Part shown: positions 54,844 to 64,000 of the stretch, in pieces
Position numbering within the stretch: the first letter of the stretch is position 1
How the letters are laid out: every line of letters starts with the position of its first letter
Origin: Gammaproteobacteria bacterium
GTDB lineage: Bacteria; Pseudomonadota; Gammaproteobacteria; JAIEPX01
Length of the DNA stretch: 64,000 nt
Direction: 5' to 3'
NCBI GenBank assembly: GCA_019748175.1
Contig: JAIEPX010000002.1
Coordinates: 62,001-126,000 of the forward strand
Position numbers and translations under genes: made by a program
Notes under the pieces: generated by a model
Seen by the model: the letters and a program-made list of their open reading frames with translations, nothing else
Told to the model about the DNA's origin: nothing
Databases searched by the model: none

Positions 54844-56268
54844 ATGCCTGCAAGTAACACAATAAATGCTGATCTCGTTGTATTAGGTGCTGGACCGGGA
54901 GGTTATTCAGCAGCCTATCGTGCTGCAGATTTATTTAAAGAAGAAGGATCTGGAAAAACTGTTGTCATGATCGATGATGGTGAAGCATTAGGTGGTGTTT
55001 GTTTAAATGTTGGCTGTATACCTTCGAAAGCCTATCTGCATATCGCAAAAGTATTAACAGAAACGCAAGAAATGGCTGCGCATGGAATTGATTTTGGTAA
55101 GCCAAAAATTGATGCTGACAAGTTAAGAGCCTGGAAAAACAGTGTTGTTAAGCGATTAACTGGCGGGCTTGATATGCTCGCAAAAAAACGAAAGGTCACT
55201 GTTGTTCAAGGGACGGGTAAATTTATTAGCCCCACTGAAATTGAAGTCATTAAAGGTTCAGAGAAAACTATTGTAAAATTTTCACAATGCATTATTGCGG
55301 CGGGTTCACGGCCGATTAATTTACCTTTTATGCCTCAAGATAAGCGAGTTATTGACTCAACGGGTGCGCTCGAATTACCTGAATTGAATTGCAAGTTGTT
55401 AATTTTGGGCGGTGGAATTATCGGATTAGAAATGGGTACTGTGTATGAAGCATTGGGTGCTGAAGTGCATGTTGTAGAATTAATGGATCAATTAATGCCC
55501 GGTGCAGATAAAGATCTTGTAGCACCTTTACACAAACGCATGGAAAAACGCTTCAAGAGCATAATGCTCGAAACCAAAGTAACTGCAGTTGAAGCGAAAA
55601 AAGATGGATTGTATGTAACATTTGAAGGTAAAAACGCTCCGGATCAACCGCAAAAATTCGATTATATTTTACAATCAGTTGGGCGTCGTCCTAATAGCGA
55701 TCAATTATCACTGGATAAAGCAGGCGTTTCTGTTGATCAGCGAGGATTTATCACCGTTGATAATCAACAGCGCACGAACGTCGCCAATATTTTTGCTATC
55801 GGTGATATCGTTGGTAATCCGATGCTCGCACATAAAGCGGTGCCCGAAGGACATCTTGCTGCTGAAGTCATCGCCGGCAAAAAACATATTTTCGATCCAA
55901 AAACTATTCCTTCCGTTGCGTACACTGATCCCGAAGTGGCGTGGGCAGGACTAACTGAAACTGAAGCAAAAGCTAAAGGCATTAAATATGCTAAAGGTGT
56001 ATTCCCTTGGCTTGCGAATGGTCGCTCACTCAGTATGGGGCGTAGCGAAGGGCTTACTAAATTATTATTTGATCCAGATACCAAACGTATTTTGGGTGGT
56101 GGCATAACGGGTACTAATGCAGGTGATTTGATTTGTGAAGTTGCTCTTGCCATTGAAATGGGTTGTGATGCTGAAGATATTGCGCTCACTATTCATCCTC
56201 ATCCAACGCTGGGTGAAACAATAATGTTAGCAGCAGAAGTTTTTGAAGGTACTGTGACCGATTTGTAA
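54844..56268 (+). CDS. lpdA: Dihydrolipoyl dehydrogenase (PDH E3)
   Basis: 474 residues. FAD site VVLGAGPGGYSAAYRAAD, redox-active pair GGVCLNVGCIPSKAYLH, NAD site LLILGGGIIGLEMGTVYEAL, catalytic HPHPTLGE at the C terminus. Re-oxidises lipoamide. Four bp after aceF. Confidence 0.97.
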   Translation: MPASNTINADLVVLGAGPGGYSAAYRAADLFKEEGSGKTVVMIDDGEALGGVCLNVGCIPSKAYLHIAKVLTETQEMAAHGIDFGKPKIDADKLRAWKNSVVKRLTGGLDMLAKKRKVTVVQGTGKFISPTEIEVIKGSEKTIVKFSQCIIAAGSRPINLPFMPQDKRVIDSTGALELPELNCKLLILGGGIIGLEMGTVYEALGAEVHVVELMDQLMPGADKDLVAPLHKRMEKRFKSIMLETKVTAVEAKKDGLYVTFEGKNAPDQPQKFDYILQSVGRRPNSDQLSLDKAGVSVDQRGFITVDNQQRTNVANIFAIGDIVGNPMLAHKAVPEGHLAAEVIAGKKHIFDPKTIPSVAYTDPEVAWAGLTETEAKAKGIKYAKGVFPWLANGRSLSMGRSEGLTKLLFDPDTKRILGGGITGTNAGDLICEVALAIEMGCDAEDIALTIHPHPTLGETIMLAAEVFEGTVTDL

Positions 56269-56397
56269 TGTAATTTTTAATTATCATTATGAGTTAAAAT
56301 AGCAGTGATTGAAAAGCATCGCTTATGACCGCGTGTGCTAGGGAATATAATTCACACTGAGTTGAGGTAATATTTTATAAATCTAAGCGAGGTCCAA

Positions 56398-58098
56398 ATG
56401 AAGTACAAACCGCTTACCGATGAAGAGTTTGAAGAGCTTCAGAGACAACCCCAGATACCTAGCGATATTGTTGCGGGTGATTTCTTTGATAGTGGTCCCG
56501 CGCCTTACAATGGTTTAGTCGAATCCGTTGCTAATGAAGATCCTCAGACATATTCAGAAGTTAATGATAATGTTATCGCTGAAATCGTATATGACTACAA
56601 GAGATCCGTTGGGCGAATCTTTACAGAAAGCATTTCGAATCTTGGCACGGGATTTTTAATAAATTCAGTTGCAATTCTCGTTTCAAAGCATGCCATTATT
56701 GACGTAGTAGATTTAGAAACCGGAGAATTTGCTGAACCCGTATATATTGTCTTTCCTACTGAGGATGGTCTAGAAAAATCCGTGAAGATCATTGGCTGTT
56801 TAGAAGATGGGTCTATACCCAGTGACGGAGTACCTGCTTTCGACTATGCGATATTAAAGTTATCTGAACCAGTTGAAGCACCAGTACTGCCACTAATACA
56901 TCACGATGCACCTGACGCAGACAAGCAGCCTTTTGGCAATTTATGGACATTGCATTATCCTGATGGCGAAGACCTCCAAAGGCTTTCCATTGGTGAGAGT
57001 GGTGGTGGCGAGCAACATAAATTAATAGCAGATTATGTAATGGCGACATCACATTGTAGTAGTGGTGCTCCTATAATAGATATTAATGGCTTTGTTCTTG
57101 GGCTTCACAGGGGTGTAATGAATTTCCAAGGTTATCGATTTGGCGAACTTTTACACACAATATACGCAGACAACACCTCATCGATACTCAAAGAAATATC
57201 GATAAATCCCTTATTAGAGCTAAAACAGTTTCCCCCGGTTCGTATTTCTCCATGCTTGCCACCGTTACGTGATGATGAAACCCTGCACGGTTTCTTTCAT
57301 GACCCAAATGATCCATCAAAACTCTATCATGTAGGACGTCATATAGGCAGTAAGGACTTTGTTGGAATCGAAATGGACGAAGCAAAAAAATTGAACGAAA
57401 AACAAACCAGGGATGCAAGCTTCGTTGTCGGTGTTGATAAACATTTAGTCAAAGAATACAACGGCGTTCATGTCACTAATCCGATACCAATGAAAACGAA
57501 TGGCACTCAAAAGATAAGACTTGATAATGCTTGGCTCGATAGGTGTCATCGTATATCCGCAGAAGATATTCAGGAAAATATTTGCGAAGCAATAAATGTT
57601 GAAAACAAAGAAAATTTGTGTGACTTTGCTGAACTCCTATATCAGTCTGATGAAAACGCAGAAGCGAAGGCCGAGTGTGATACTGCCATAGAACTTATAA
57701 AAACGATGTTTGAATTGCAAGATGAAGAAAAATGGATTGATAGAACAAAAGCAGCGAATGAGCTTTACAAGCACATGTTTCGCGCCAATTATAATCTTTC
57801 ATTCGGCCATAAATCTACGAACAGTGGCATCGGTCAGCAGTTAGATTTAAATTTCCAATATGATTCTGAAGATGAAAGTTATAAGCTCACTCCTCGGAGT
57901 CGTCGCATCTCTGAAAACGCACATAAATTTAAATTTACAGCGCCGAAAATTGTAGGTGATGAAGTGTATTCGTCGCATGTAATTGATGCTCATGCACCTA
58001 ACAAACACGATTTCAAGAATCCAGATAAGGGGAGCCATCGTACTATTCAGTTAGAAGAGATAGAAGAGAATGATCGAGAATTGATTGCCAAAATATAA
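56398..58098 (+). CDS. Trypsin-like serine protease with a long unknown C-terminal region, no export signal
   Basis: 566 residues. A chymotrypsin-fold protease domain at about 65-260: H98 in LVSKHAIID, D149 in AFDYAILKL, S222 in TSHCSSGAPIID, followed by GFVLGLHRG; the triad is complete. The N-terminal 60 residues and the C-terminal 300 match nothing I recognise; the latter has a helical Glu-rich part and a His/Asp-rich part. No signal peptide, unlike most bacterial trypsin-like enzymes, so it acts in the cytoplasm or is delivered by a secretion system. GCGAGG precedes the ATG. Confidence 0.8.
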   Translation: MKYKPLTDEEFEELQRQPQIPSDIVAGDFFDSGPAPYNGLVESVANEDPQTYSEVNDNVIAEIVYDYKRSVGRIFTESISNLGTGFLINSVAILVSKHAIIDVVDLETGEFAEPVYIVFPTEDGLEKSVKIIGCLEDGSIPSDGVPAFDYAILKLSEPVEAPVLPLIHHDAPDADKQPFGNLWTLHYPDGEDLQRLSIGESGGGEQHKLIADYVMATSHCSSGAPIIDINGFVLGLHRGVMNFQGYRFGELLHTIYADNTSSILKEISINPLLELKQFPPVRISPCLPPLRDDETLHGFFHDPNDPSKLYHVGRHIGSKDFVGIEMDEAKKLNEKQTRDASFVVGVDKHLVKEYNGVHVTNPIPMKTNGTQKIRLDNAWLDRCHRISAEDIQENICEAINVENKENLCDFAELLYQSDENAEAKAECDTAIELIKTMFELQDEEKWIDRTKAANELYKHMFRANYNLSFGHKSTNSGIGQQLDLNFQYDSEDESYKLTPRSRRISENAHKFKFTAPKIVGDEVYSSHVIDAHAPNKHDFKNPDKGSHRTIQLEEIEENDRELIAKI

Positions 58099-58268
58099 TA
58101 ACAGCAGCATATTAATAGTCAGGCTGGATCAATTTTAGGGTTGACAACATTACCAAGCCTCGAACATGACCCAAAAATTCGATTTGTGTACAAATAATAT
58201 ATAGATTATTTTCTTGTTGGGTATAGTATTCAGGCAAAGAATCTTGTTTGTATGGCAGTACCAAGATA

Positions 58269-58297
58269 TTGCTTTTCTTCTCGGGATAAACTATAAT
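58269..58297 (+). promoter_or_regulatory. Promoter of the toxin-antitoxin pair
   Basis: TTGCTT (58269-58274), 17-bp spacer, TATAAT (58292-58297), 35 bp before the antitoxin start. Confidence 0.6.
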
Positions 58298-58331
58298 ATG
58301 ACCATATTAGGTGACCACTTTGGAGATTATG

Positions 58332-58574
58332 ATGTTAAATACGGCCCATGAGATTTCTGCAACGGAATTCAAAGCAACCTGCTTAAAGGTGATGGATCAA
58401 GTTCATGATAAACATATAGAGTATGTTATTACAAAACATGGTAAGCCTATTGCTATGATTATACCCGTGCCTGAGAGTGAAACTGCAGAGATATTCGGTT
58501 GTATGGCAAATACAGCCACCATTCATGGAGATATAATATCTCCAATCAAAGATGAGTGGGAAGCGAATGAATAA
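58332..58574 (+). CDS. Phd/YefM-family antitoxin
   Basis: 80 residues. N-terminal HEISATEFKATCLKVMDQVHD and YVITKHGKPIAMIIPV are the Phd/YefM DNA-binding fold; the C terminus (about 55-80) should wrap the toxin. Start at 58332 has better spacing to GGAG than the ATG one codon before. Overlaps the toxin gene by 8 bp. Confidence 0.88.
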   Translation: MLNTAHEISATEFKATCLKVMDQVHDKHIEYVITKHGKPIAMIIPVPESETAEIFGCMANTATIHGDIISPIKDEWEANE

Positions 58575-58980
58575 TCTATTATTAGATACACATATTTGGT
58601 TATGGTTAGTACTGGGTGACAAGCAATTAAAAAAGTCATCCATTTCATCAATTAAAAAGGCATCTAAAAATCACACAATTTATGTGTCAGCAATATCGAT
58701 GTGGGAAATTGCCATGTTGGAACATAACAAACGGATATCGCTGGGTTGTCCTATTGATGAATGGCTTCACCGAGCTCTAAGTGCTCCAGGAATTAGTTTA
58801 GCTTCATTGTCTCCTGAGATAGTTATGGATAGTGTAAAAATGCCTAATCATTTTCACAAAGACCCAGCAGATAGAATTATTGTTGCAACAGCACGTGTGA
58901 TGAACTTGACCTTACTAACTCGGGATGAGCGTATTTTAAAGTACAGTAATCAAGGTTACGTTAACACTATTAATGGTTAA
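58567..58980 (+). CDS. PIN-domain toxin (VapC-like)
   Basis: 137 residues. Acidic RNase centre: Asp in NLLLDTHIWLW, Glu in SAISMWEIAM, Asp residues in FHKDPADRIIVATA and LLTRDERIL. Cleaves RNA unless bound by the antitoxin. ATG 58567 gives the typical N terminus; ATG 58552 is an in-frame alternative. Confidence 0.88.
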   Translation: MNNLLLDTHIWLWLVLGDKQLKKSSISSIKKASKNHTIYVSAISMWEIAMLEHNKRISLGCPIDEWLHRALSAPGISLASLSPEIVMDSVKMPNHFHKDPADRIIVATARVMNLTLLTRDERILKYSNQGYVNTING

Positions 58981-58998
58981 ATTACTCATTGCTATATC

Positions 58999-59820
58999 AT
59001 GGTGTGTAAAATGAAATTAGATCAAGTACATGTACTTAAACAGCGTAAATATTCAAAAACAACCTATGATCAAGCGGCGATTGTGCAGCGTGAAATTTTT
59101 AATCGTTTGATTGAACGATTGGAATATATGTTGATAAAACCAGAAGATGTACTTAATTTGGGTGCGGCGTCAAAATATGGTGAGGAATTGTTGCAAGAGC
59201 TTTACCCACACGCCAAAATTATTACTATTGATATTCTTGAATATTTGTCTTCTGAAAATAGTGTTTTGCCATTACCAGATCATTCTCAACAGCTCATTGT
59301 CTGTAATTTATTATTTCATTGGGTGAATGATCCGCAAAAATTATTACAAGAAATTGCACGTGTTTTAGATCCTAAAGGTGTCCTGTTGTTGACCTCTATG
59401 GGTGTTGATACTTTGAAGGAATGTCGCGAAGCTTTTGCACAGGTTGATAATTTCCCTCATGTTCATGATTTTCCTGATATGCATGATGTGGGTGACTTAA
59501 TGTTACAGACAGGATTCGTGGATCCCGTTGTGGATGTGCAAACGCTGACTGTTAATTATAAAAGTGTGCAGCAATTATTTCAGGATCTGCGGGATACGGG
59601 ATCAACCAATGCTCATTGTGATCGTCCTCGAGGGCTAATGGGAAAAAATCAATGGAATAAAATGCTTGCTGCTTACGAAACAATGAAAAATGAAAATTCG
59701 TATCCAGGGACCTACGAAATTATTTACGGACATGCATGGGGAGTGCGTACTCAACAAAAACAAAATGGAGAGACGAGTATTTCACTATCTGCGATCGAAA
59801 AAATGCTGGGTTCTGACTAA
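58999..59820 (+). CDS. BioC-like methyltransferase with degenerate SAM motif
   Basis: 273 residues. Second half is strongly BioC-like (malonyl-ACP O-methyltransferase of biotin synthesis): VDNFPHVHDFPDMHDVGDL, GFVDPVVDVQTL, and TYEIIYGHAWGV. But motif I, normally LDLGCGTG, reads LNLGAASKYG, and about 30 residues between it and NLLFHWVNDPQ are missing. It may bind SAM poorly or have another role. No bio genes next to it. Start uncertain (58999 or 59011). Confidence 0.7.
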   Translation: MVCKMKLDQVHVLKQRKYSKTTYDQAAIVQREIFNRLIERLEYMLIKPEDVLNLGAASKYGEELLQELYPHAKIITIDILEYLSSENSVLPLPDHSQQLIVCNLLFHWVNDPQKLLQEIARVLDPKGVLLLTSMGVDTLKECREAFAQVDNFPHVHDFPDMHDVGDLMLQTGFVDPVVDVQTLTVNYKSVQQLFQDLRDTGSTNAHCDRPRGLMGKNQWNKMLAAYETMKNENSYPGTYEIIYGHAWGVRTQQKQNGETSISLSAIEKMLGSD

Positions 59821-59866
59821 CCAAAGCACAGTCCAAAAAAAAGGTGCTATCATTTTGGCTAATGTA

Positions 59867-60826
59867 TTAGCCTGTAATTGATGGCGATGCACAATGTGGA
59901 GGTTCTAAGTCCCATGCTTTTGAAACATCCAAGATCGCTTTAGCGGCTTCTGGATTAGCGTCGGACGATTTCGTGATTTCAGGCAATATAATTCCGCCAA
60001 CTGAGATTGAGAGTAAGCCAAAAACAAATGCTATAAAGCCAGCGGAGTAGACTGCACTAGCGGTGTTTATTGACGCGGTTACACCAATCATTGTACAGAC
60101 GCTTAGAGCAAAACCAGGCACTGTTGCACAAGCTACAAGTCCGCCTAGTAGGGTAAGACCGGCAACTGCTAACAGTGTCCCTAAAATAATAAAGAACATG
60201 CCATTTATTCCATCATTCTCTAATAATTTTCCGAGTTCTGCGAGTTTACGAGTGATTTCATCTTTTGAAAGTGGTTTTGTCGACTTCTCTGCTTTAGCAT
60301 TTGCTAAATGTGCATTAAGTGCGCCAGTAAGAAGATCCATCACTTCAATTGCCACGAGTGCATTTTTACGAGTAATGTTATTTGGCATTTTGAGTTTTTG
60401 TGGTAATTGATGCAGAGCTTTTAAAAGTTCTTGGTTTGTAGTTTCTAGGGTTGGATTGAGAGATTGTAATTGATGTTTAACGAGTATGTCTCTAGATTGT
60501 GATATAAGAATATCATTGAATTTGCTAAATTGTTCTGTGCCCTCTTCTAAATCGTTTTGTTCAGTGAACAGCGCAGCCAATTCTTTAGATGCTTCGTATT
60601 CGCGTTTATTTCTTTCTTCTACTGATTCCCATTGGTTTGTAATTGGATTTACTCTGCAAGCAGTAGAAGTAGGCAATGCAGTGCTGAGAGTTGTTTTATC
60701 TTCAGGCGCTAGATTGGCGACCAAACTTTGAAGCGCAGACAGTTTTTGATCGTATTCTTTTTTTAAGTCATCATTAGATTTTTTACTGTCAAAAAAAGCA
60801 CCGGAATATTCTGTTGTTTTATACAT
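59867..60826 (-). CDS. Unknown protein with C-terminal membrane-helix pair, effector-like
   Basis: 319 residues, no signal peptide. N-terminal 200 residues are polar and helical (SNDDLKKEYDQKLSALQSLV; EGTEQFSKFNDILISQSRDI). Two to three hydrophobic helices at about 210-285 (MFFIILGTLLAVAGLTLLGG, AGFIAFVFGLLSISVGGIIL), then a 35-residue polar tail. The layout matches many Dot/Icm effectors; no family recognised. GAGG lies 8 bp before ATG 60826 and TGCTATAAG 39 bp before it. Confidence 0.68.
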   Translation of the reverse strand: MYKTTEYSGAFFDSKKSNDDLKKEYDQKLSALQSLVANLAPEDKTTLSTALPTSTACRVNPITNQWESVEERNKREYEASKELAALFTEQNDLEEGTEQFSKFNDILISQSRDILVKHQLQSLNPTLETTNQELLKALHQLPQKLKMPNNITRKNALVAIEVMDLLTGALNAHLANAKAEKSTKPLSKDEITRKLAELGKLLENDGINGMFFIILGTLLAVAGLTLLGGLVACATVPGFALSVCTMIGVTASINTASAVYSAGFIAFVFGLLSISVGGIILPEITKSSDANPEAAKAILDVSKAWDLEPPHCASPSITG

Positions 60827-60864
60827 TATTAATAACCTCATATTTTACGTAGTCTAACTATTTT

Positions 60865-60873
60865 CTTATAGCA
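60865..60873 (-). promoter_or_regulatory. Extended -10 element (TGCTATAAG)
   Basis: Minus-strand variant of the TGCTATAAT nonamer, 39 bp before the start of the 319-residue protein. Confidence 0.45.
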
Positions 60874-60965
60874 GGGATACTACCTTCTGTACCTCATCAA
60901 GTCAAGCAAATATGCTAGATTTTTAGGGTAAAGCTCACTGAATTTGCCTGTTGGCGCCACTCACA

Positions 60966-61676
60966 TTAGACCCTGGCTGCACACCAAACACTCACCCTTT
61001 CCACCCCATTCGCCTTAAAAATGTGAGCCAGGCCGCCTACTGTAGCTCCTGTGGTCATCACATCATCGATGATTGCAACATGCTGAGCTTCAATCGGTTT
61101 GTTGATGCTGAAAGCATCTACAATATTTGACCGTCGAAATTCAGCAGACGTTTTGCTTTGAGGGGTTGTATAACGAATCCGTTTGCAGAGATTTATGTCT
61201 ATCGGTATTTGTATGAGATTAGAAATATGTTCTGCGATCAAAGTGGCTTGATTATAGCCTCGTTGACGTAAACGTTTTGGATGAAGTGGAACAGGAATCA
61301 GCAGTGTCGGTAAGTCATATGAAGAATGCTGAGCAATAACTCGTTCAGCAATTAACTCAGCGAATAAACGTGTGGCAGAAAGATTATTATAGAACTTCAT
61401 TTTTGTGATCAAGCTGATAATTTCCCCTTGATATATTAAAGGGGCAAGAGTGGTATCATAACTCGGTGGGCGCTTCAGACATTCTCCACAATACAACGGC
61501 TCATTGTGTGCAATATTCAGTGGTTTTGCGCATTGATAACAGCTAGCCAATAGCCAAGGTAAAGTAGTCCAACAATGCTCACAAATATCTTTTCCCGTGT
61601 CGCTTTTTTTATTGCACAGCAAACAATGGTTGGGAAATACACTGTTGAATAAGGATTTTAATAAATGATTTATCAT
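60966..61676 (-). CDS. comF: ComF family protein (phosphoribosyltransferase-like)
   Basis: 236 residues: zinc-finger cysteines at the N terminus (CLLCNKKSDTGKDICEHC, CYQCAKPL, YCGECLK) and the PRPP motif VAIIDDVMTTGATVGG. Linked to DNA uptake in competent bacteria and found in many others. Beside dxs. Confidence 0.92.
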   Translation of the reverse strand: MINHLLKSLFNSVFPNHCLLCNKKSDTGKDICEHCWTTLPWLLASCYQCAKPLNIAHNEPLYCGECLKRPPSYDTTLAPLIYQGEIISLITKMKFYNNLSATRLFAELIAERVIAQHSSYDLPTLLIPVPLHPKRLRQRGYNQATLIAEHISNLIQIPIDINLCKRIRYTTPQSKTSAEFRRSNIVDAFSINKPIEAQHVAIIDDVMTTGATVGGLAHIFKANGVERVSVWCAARV

Positions 61677-61699
61677 GGTGCAGTTATAGCAGAACTGCG

Positions 61700-63649
61700 T
61701 CAGTCAAAAAATACCGTATTTTTAATTTTGGCCTCGCGTTCCTGTATAGCGCTCAAAATACCTTCGGCATTTAATCCGCAATTGGCGAGAAGGAGATCAG
61801 GATCACCGTGTTCGATGAATGTATCGGGTAGTCCTAGATTTAAAATAGAAATTTTCATATTTTCCGCAGCGAGAAATTCATTAATTGCACTGCCCGCACC
61901 GCCCATGACGGCATTTTCTTCGACAGTCACAATTAAAGAATGGGTTTTGGCAATTTGCAGAATAGTTTCTTCATCAAGAGGTTTTACAAAACGCATATTC
62001 ACTACCGTAGCGTTGAGTTCTTTTCCTGCAGTCAGAGAAGGCGTTACCATGCTGCCAAATGCCAGTATCGCAATTTTTTCACCGTGTAAAAGCGTTTCTG
62101 ATTTGCCTACTTCTAACATTGTCATGGTAAATTGGATGGGTGCACCAGTACCGCTGCCACGAGGATAGCGCACAGCTGCGGGCCCTGGATATTGATAAGC
62201 AGTGTAGAGCATTTGTCGGCATTCATTTTCGTTGCTCGGTGCCATAATGATCATATTAGGAATGCATCGTAAAAAACTTAAATCAAAACTACCGGCATGA
62301 GTAGGGCCATCTGGGCCGACTAAGCCTGCACGATCAATTGCAAATGTCACATCCAAATTTTGCAGCGCTACATCATGTATTAATTGATCGTAAGCGCGCT
62401 GCAAAAAAGTGGAATAAATTGCAACCACAGGTTTTAATCCTTCACAGGCTAATCCTGCAGCCAATGTAACTGAATGTTGTTCAGCAATTCCTACATCGCA
62501 ATATTGTTCGGGAAAACGTTGATGAAATTCAACCATGCCTGAGCCTTCCCTCATTGCCGGTGTGATGGCATACAAGCGTTTATCATCATGGGCGATGTCA
62601 CATAAAAATTGTCCGAAAATATCTGAATAAGTGAAACGTTTATTCGTCAGATTTTCAACGGGAATTGTAGAAGAAAAATTAGTTGATAATGTGGATTCTT
62701 TTAATTGATCATCTGCTTTGTTTTCTGTTTTGTGAAAACCAGGTTTTACAGCGTGATATTTTATAGGATCTGTTTCCGCAGCTTCGTACCCTTTTCCTTT
62801 TGTTGTGACAACATGCAACAAACGAGGTCCAGTCAGCTCATGTATATTTCGTAAGGTAGGAATTAAACTGTCTAAATCATGTCCGTCAATAGGACCAAAA
62901 TAGTGAATGCCTAATTCTTCAAATAATGTACCTGGTGTTATCATACCTTTTAAATGCGTTTCAGTGCGTTTCACTAATGTTTTCATTGGTGGCATCATAT
63001 TCAGTACTTTCTTGCTGTTTTCTCTGAAAGAGGTGTACGTTTTTCCGGTTAAGATTCGAGTGAGATAATTTGTGAGCGCACCAACATTATGAGAAATGGA
63101 CATGTCGTTGTCATTGAGAATGATTAATAAATTGGCGTCTACACTTCCTGCGTGATTCAACGCTTCAAATGCCATGCCACCTGTCAGGCCTCCGTCACCG
63201 ATGATAGCAACACCTTGATTAGGGCTTCCGGCAATTTTTGAAGCAATCGCCATACCCAAAGCAGCGCTAATGGATGTGCTGGAATGTCCTACGCCGAACG
63301 TGTCATATTCGCTTTCTGAACGTTTAGGGAAAGGGGAAAGGCCTTGGTATTGTTTGATCGTGTTAAGGCGATCACGACGCCCGGTGAGTACTTTATGTCC
63401 ATATGCCTGGTGACCCACATCCCAGACCAATTTGTCATCGGGGGTATTAAATACATAATGTAGGGCAATGGTTAGTTCGACTGTTCCAAGACTGCCCGCG
63501 AAATGTCCCCCGCATTGATTAAGCGAGTTAATGAGGTACAAACGCAGTTCATCCGCCAGAGCGGGGAGATCCTCCACTGGCAGAGTGCGTAAATCGTGGG
63601 GGGTGTCCACCCGCGATAATATCGGATACAGTGCATTATTGTCGTTCAT
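61700..63649 (-). CDS. dxs: 1-deoxy-D-xylulose-5-phosphate synthase
   Basis: 649 residues. First step of the MEP isoprenoid route, from pyruvate and glyceraldehyde-3-phosphate. [36 protein letters not shown], ThDP site [20 protein letters not shown], and transketolase-like [22 protein letters not shown] 63649 chosen; a GTG five codons earlier is the alternative. Confidence 0.96.
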   Translation of the reverse strand: MNDNNALYPILSRVDTPHDLRTLPVEDLPALADELRLYLINSLNQCGGHFAGSLGTVELTIALHYVFNTPDDKLVWDVGHQAYGHKVLTGRRDRLNTIKQYQGLSPFPKRSESEYDTFGVGHSSTSISAALGMAIASKIAGSPNQGVAIIGDGGLTGGMAFEALNHAGSVDANLLIILNDNDMSISHNVGALTNYLTRILTGKTYTSFRENSKKVLNMMPPMKTLVKRTETHLKGMITPGTLFEELGIHYFGPIDGHDLDSLIPTLRNIHELTGPRLLHVVTTKGKGYEAAETDPIKYHAVKPGFHKTENKADDQLKESTLSTNFSSTIPVENLTNKRFTYSDIFGQFLCDIAHDDKRLYAITPAMREGSGMVEFHQRFPEQYCDVGIAEQHSVTLAAGLACEGLKPVVAIYSTFLQRAYDQLIHDVALQNLDVTFAIDRAGLVGPDGPTHAGSFDLSFLRCIPNMIIMAPSNENECRQMLYTAYQYPGPAAVRYPRGSGTGAPIQFTMTMLEVGKSETLLHGEKIAILAFGSMVTPSLTAGKELNATVVNMRFVKPLDEETILQIAKTHSLIVTVEENAVMGGAGSAINEFLAAENMKISILNLGLPDTFIEHGDPDLLLANCGLNAEGILSAIQEREAKIKNTVFFD

Positions 63650-63810
63650 GGCCGTATAATCCACTTTTAGGGCGAATCTTGCAAGTTTTGGATCATCCTC
63701 GATTCAGTGCATTAGGACCTCGTAGTAGGTTCCAACTGCAGAATCTAGGATTATATGTAGAGCCAGGTTTTAGAGGTGAACCAATCTAGATTGTTTTGCT
63801 GTATCAAGTC

Positions 63811-63839
63811 TGGATAAAGCCGGTGCATTTCTTTATAAT
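63811..63839 (+). promoter_or_regulatory. Putative promoter of the IMPDH/GMP reductase gene
   Basis: TGGATA (63811-63816), 17-bp spacer, TATAAT (63834-63839), 29 bp before the ATG. Confidence 0.45.
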
Positions 63840-63867
63840 CACATTTTTTAGGAACAAGGTCACTACT

Positions 63868-64000
63868 ATGATACAACACTCCGCCATCACCTTTGATGAT
63901 GTTCTATTAATCCCCGCTTACAACCACTATGAATCTCGACGTTTAGTCGATATTTCGATGAAAGATAGAACTGGAAAGCTCACGCTTAAATTGCCAGTAA
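63868..64000 (+). CDS. IMP dehydrogenase/GMP reductase family protein, 5' part only
   Basis: Only 44 codons fit in the window. MIQHSAITFDDVLLIPAYNH and LTLKLPV match the start of GuaB/GuaC-type TIM barrels. Which of the two enzymes it is cannot be decided from this fragment. AGGAACAAGG lies before the ATG. Confidence 0.85.
   Translation, partial: MIQHSAITFDDVLLIPAYNHYESRRLVDISMKDRTGKLTLKLPV

Overview
The window is visibly AT-rich and reads as chromosome of a gammaproteobacterium, most likely of the Legionellales/Coxiellaceae type and adapted to life inside a host cell. The housekeeping blocks are in gammaproteobacterial order: yebC-ruvCAB-tolQRAB-pal-cpoB-queE, prfB-lysS with the RF2 frameshift, rpsP-rimM-trmD-rplS near ffh/ypjD/corB, ampDE-aceEF-lpdA, and dxs. 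Between them lie proteins of unknown function that look like type IV secretion effectors (long coiled coils, paired membrane helices, basic nuclear-signal-like tails), a small Icm/Dot-like membrane protein and a histone H1-like DNA-binding protein. The genus cannot be fixed from sequence alone.

Layout. 1-5.4 kb: Gly/His-rich lipoprotein, acyltransferase, hemE with a rubredoxin-reductase-like flavoprotein, marC, lone receiver protein. 5.4-18.5 kb: rarA, a TIGR03032 protein, then yebC-ruvCAB-tol-pal-cpoB-queE-dacB, all on the plus strand. 18.6-20.7 kb: large coiled-coil protein. 20.7-23.3 kb: prfB-lysS. 23.5-28.4 kb: accessory island with an orphan AbiEi/DUF6088-type antitoxin, a REPIN-like inverted-repeat element, two orphan membrane proteins, a thymidylate-synthase-family enzyme overlapping a small partner gene, and a YhcG/DUF1016 nuclease gene cut by one in-frame TGA. 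28.5-31.9 kb: tRNA-Lys, a 51-bp tandem hairpin repeat, ygfZ, then rplS-trmD-rimM-rpsP. 31.9-35.4 kb: accessory genes lying between rpsP and ffh, which are normally adjacent. 35.4-38.5 kb: ffh, an N-terminally shortened ypjD, corB. 38.5-44 kb: three effector-like genes in a row, an alpha/beta hydrolase, an Icm-like protein. 44-50.4 kb: adk, thioredoxin, histone-like protein, glpD, a CPA2 antiporter, ampD, ampE. 50.6-56.3 kb: pyruvate dehydrogenase operon. 56.4-64 kb: a cytoplasmic trypsin-like protease, a Phd/PIN toxin-antitoxin pair, a BioC-like methyltransferase, another effector-like membrane protein, comF, dxs and the start of an IMPDH/GMP reductase gene.

The core genes cover envelope integrity (Tol-Pal, DacB, AmpD), Holliday-junction processing (RuvABC, RarA), translation and protein targeting (RF2, LysRS, S16, L19, TrmD, RimM, Ffh), heme and isoprenoid synthesis and pyruvate oxidation. 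The most unusual items are the ThyA-family protein with Asp at the base-selecting position (predicting a cytosine nucleotide substrate) and its overlapping partner, the exact 51-bp repeat beside ygfZ, an 18-bp repeat placed 70-75 bp upstream of two unrelated genes, and a TGCTATAAT extended -10 element recurring in front of the accessory genes.
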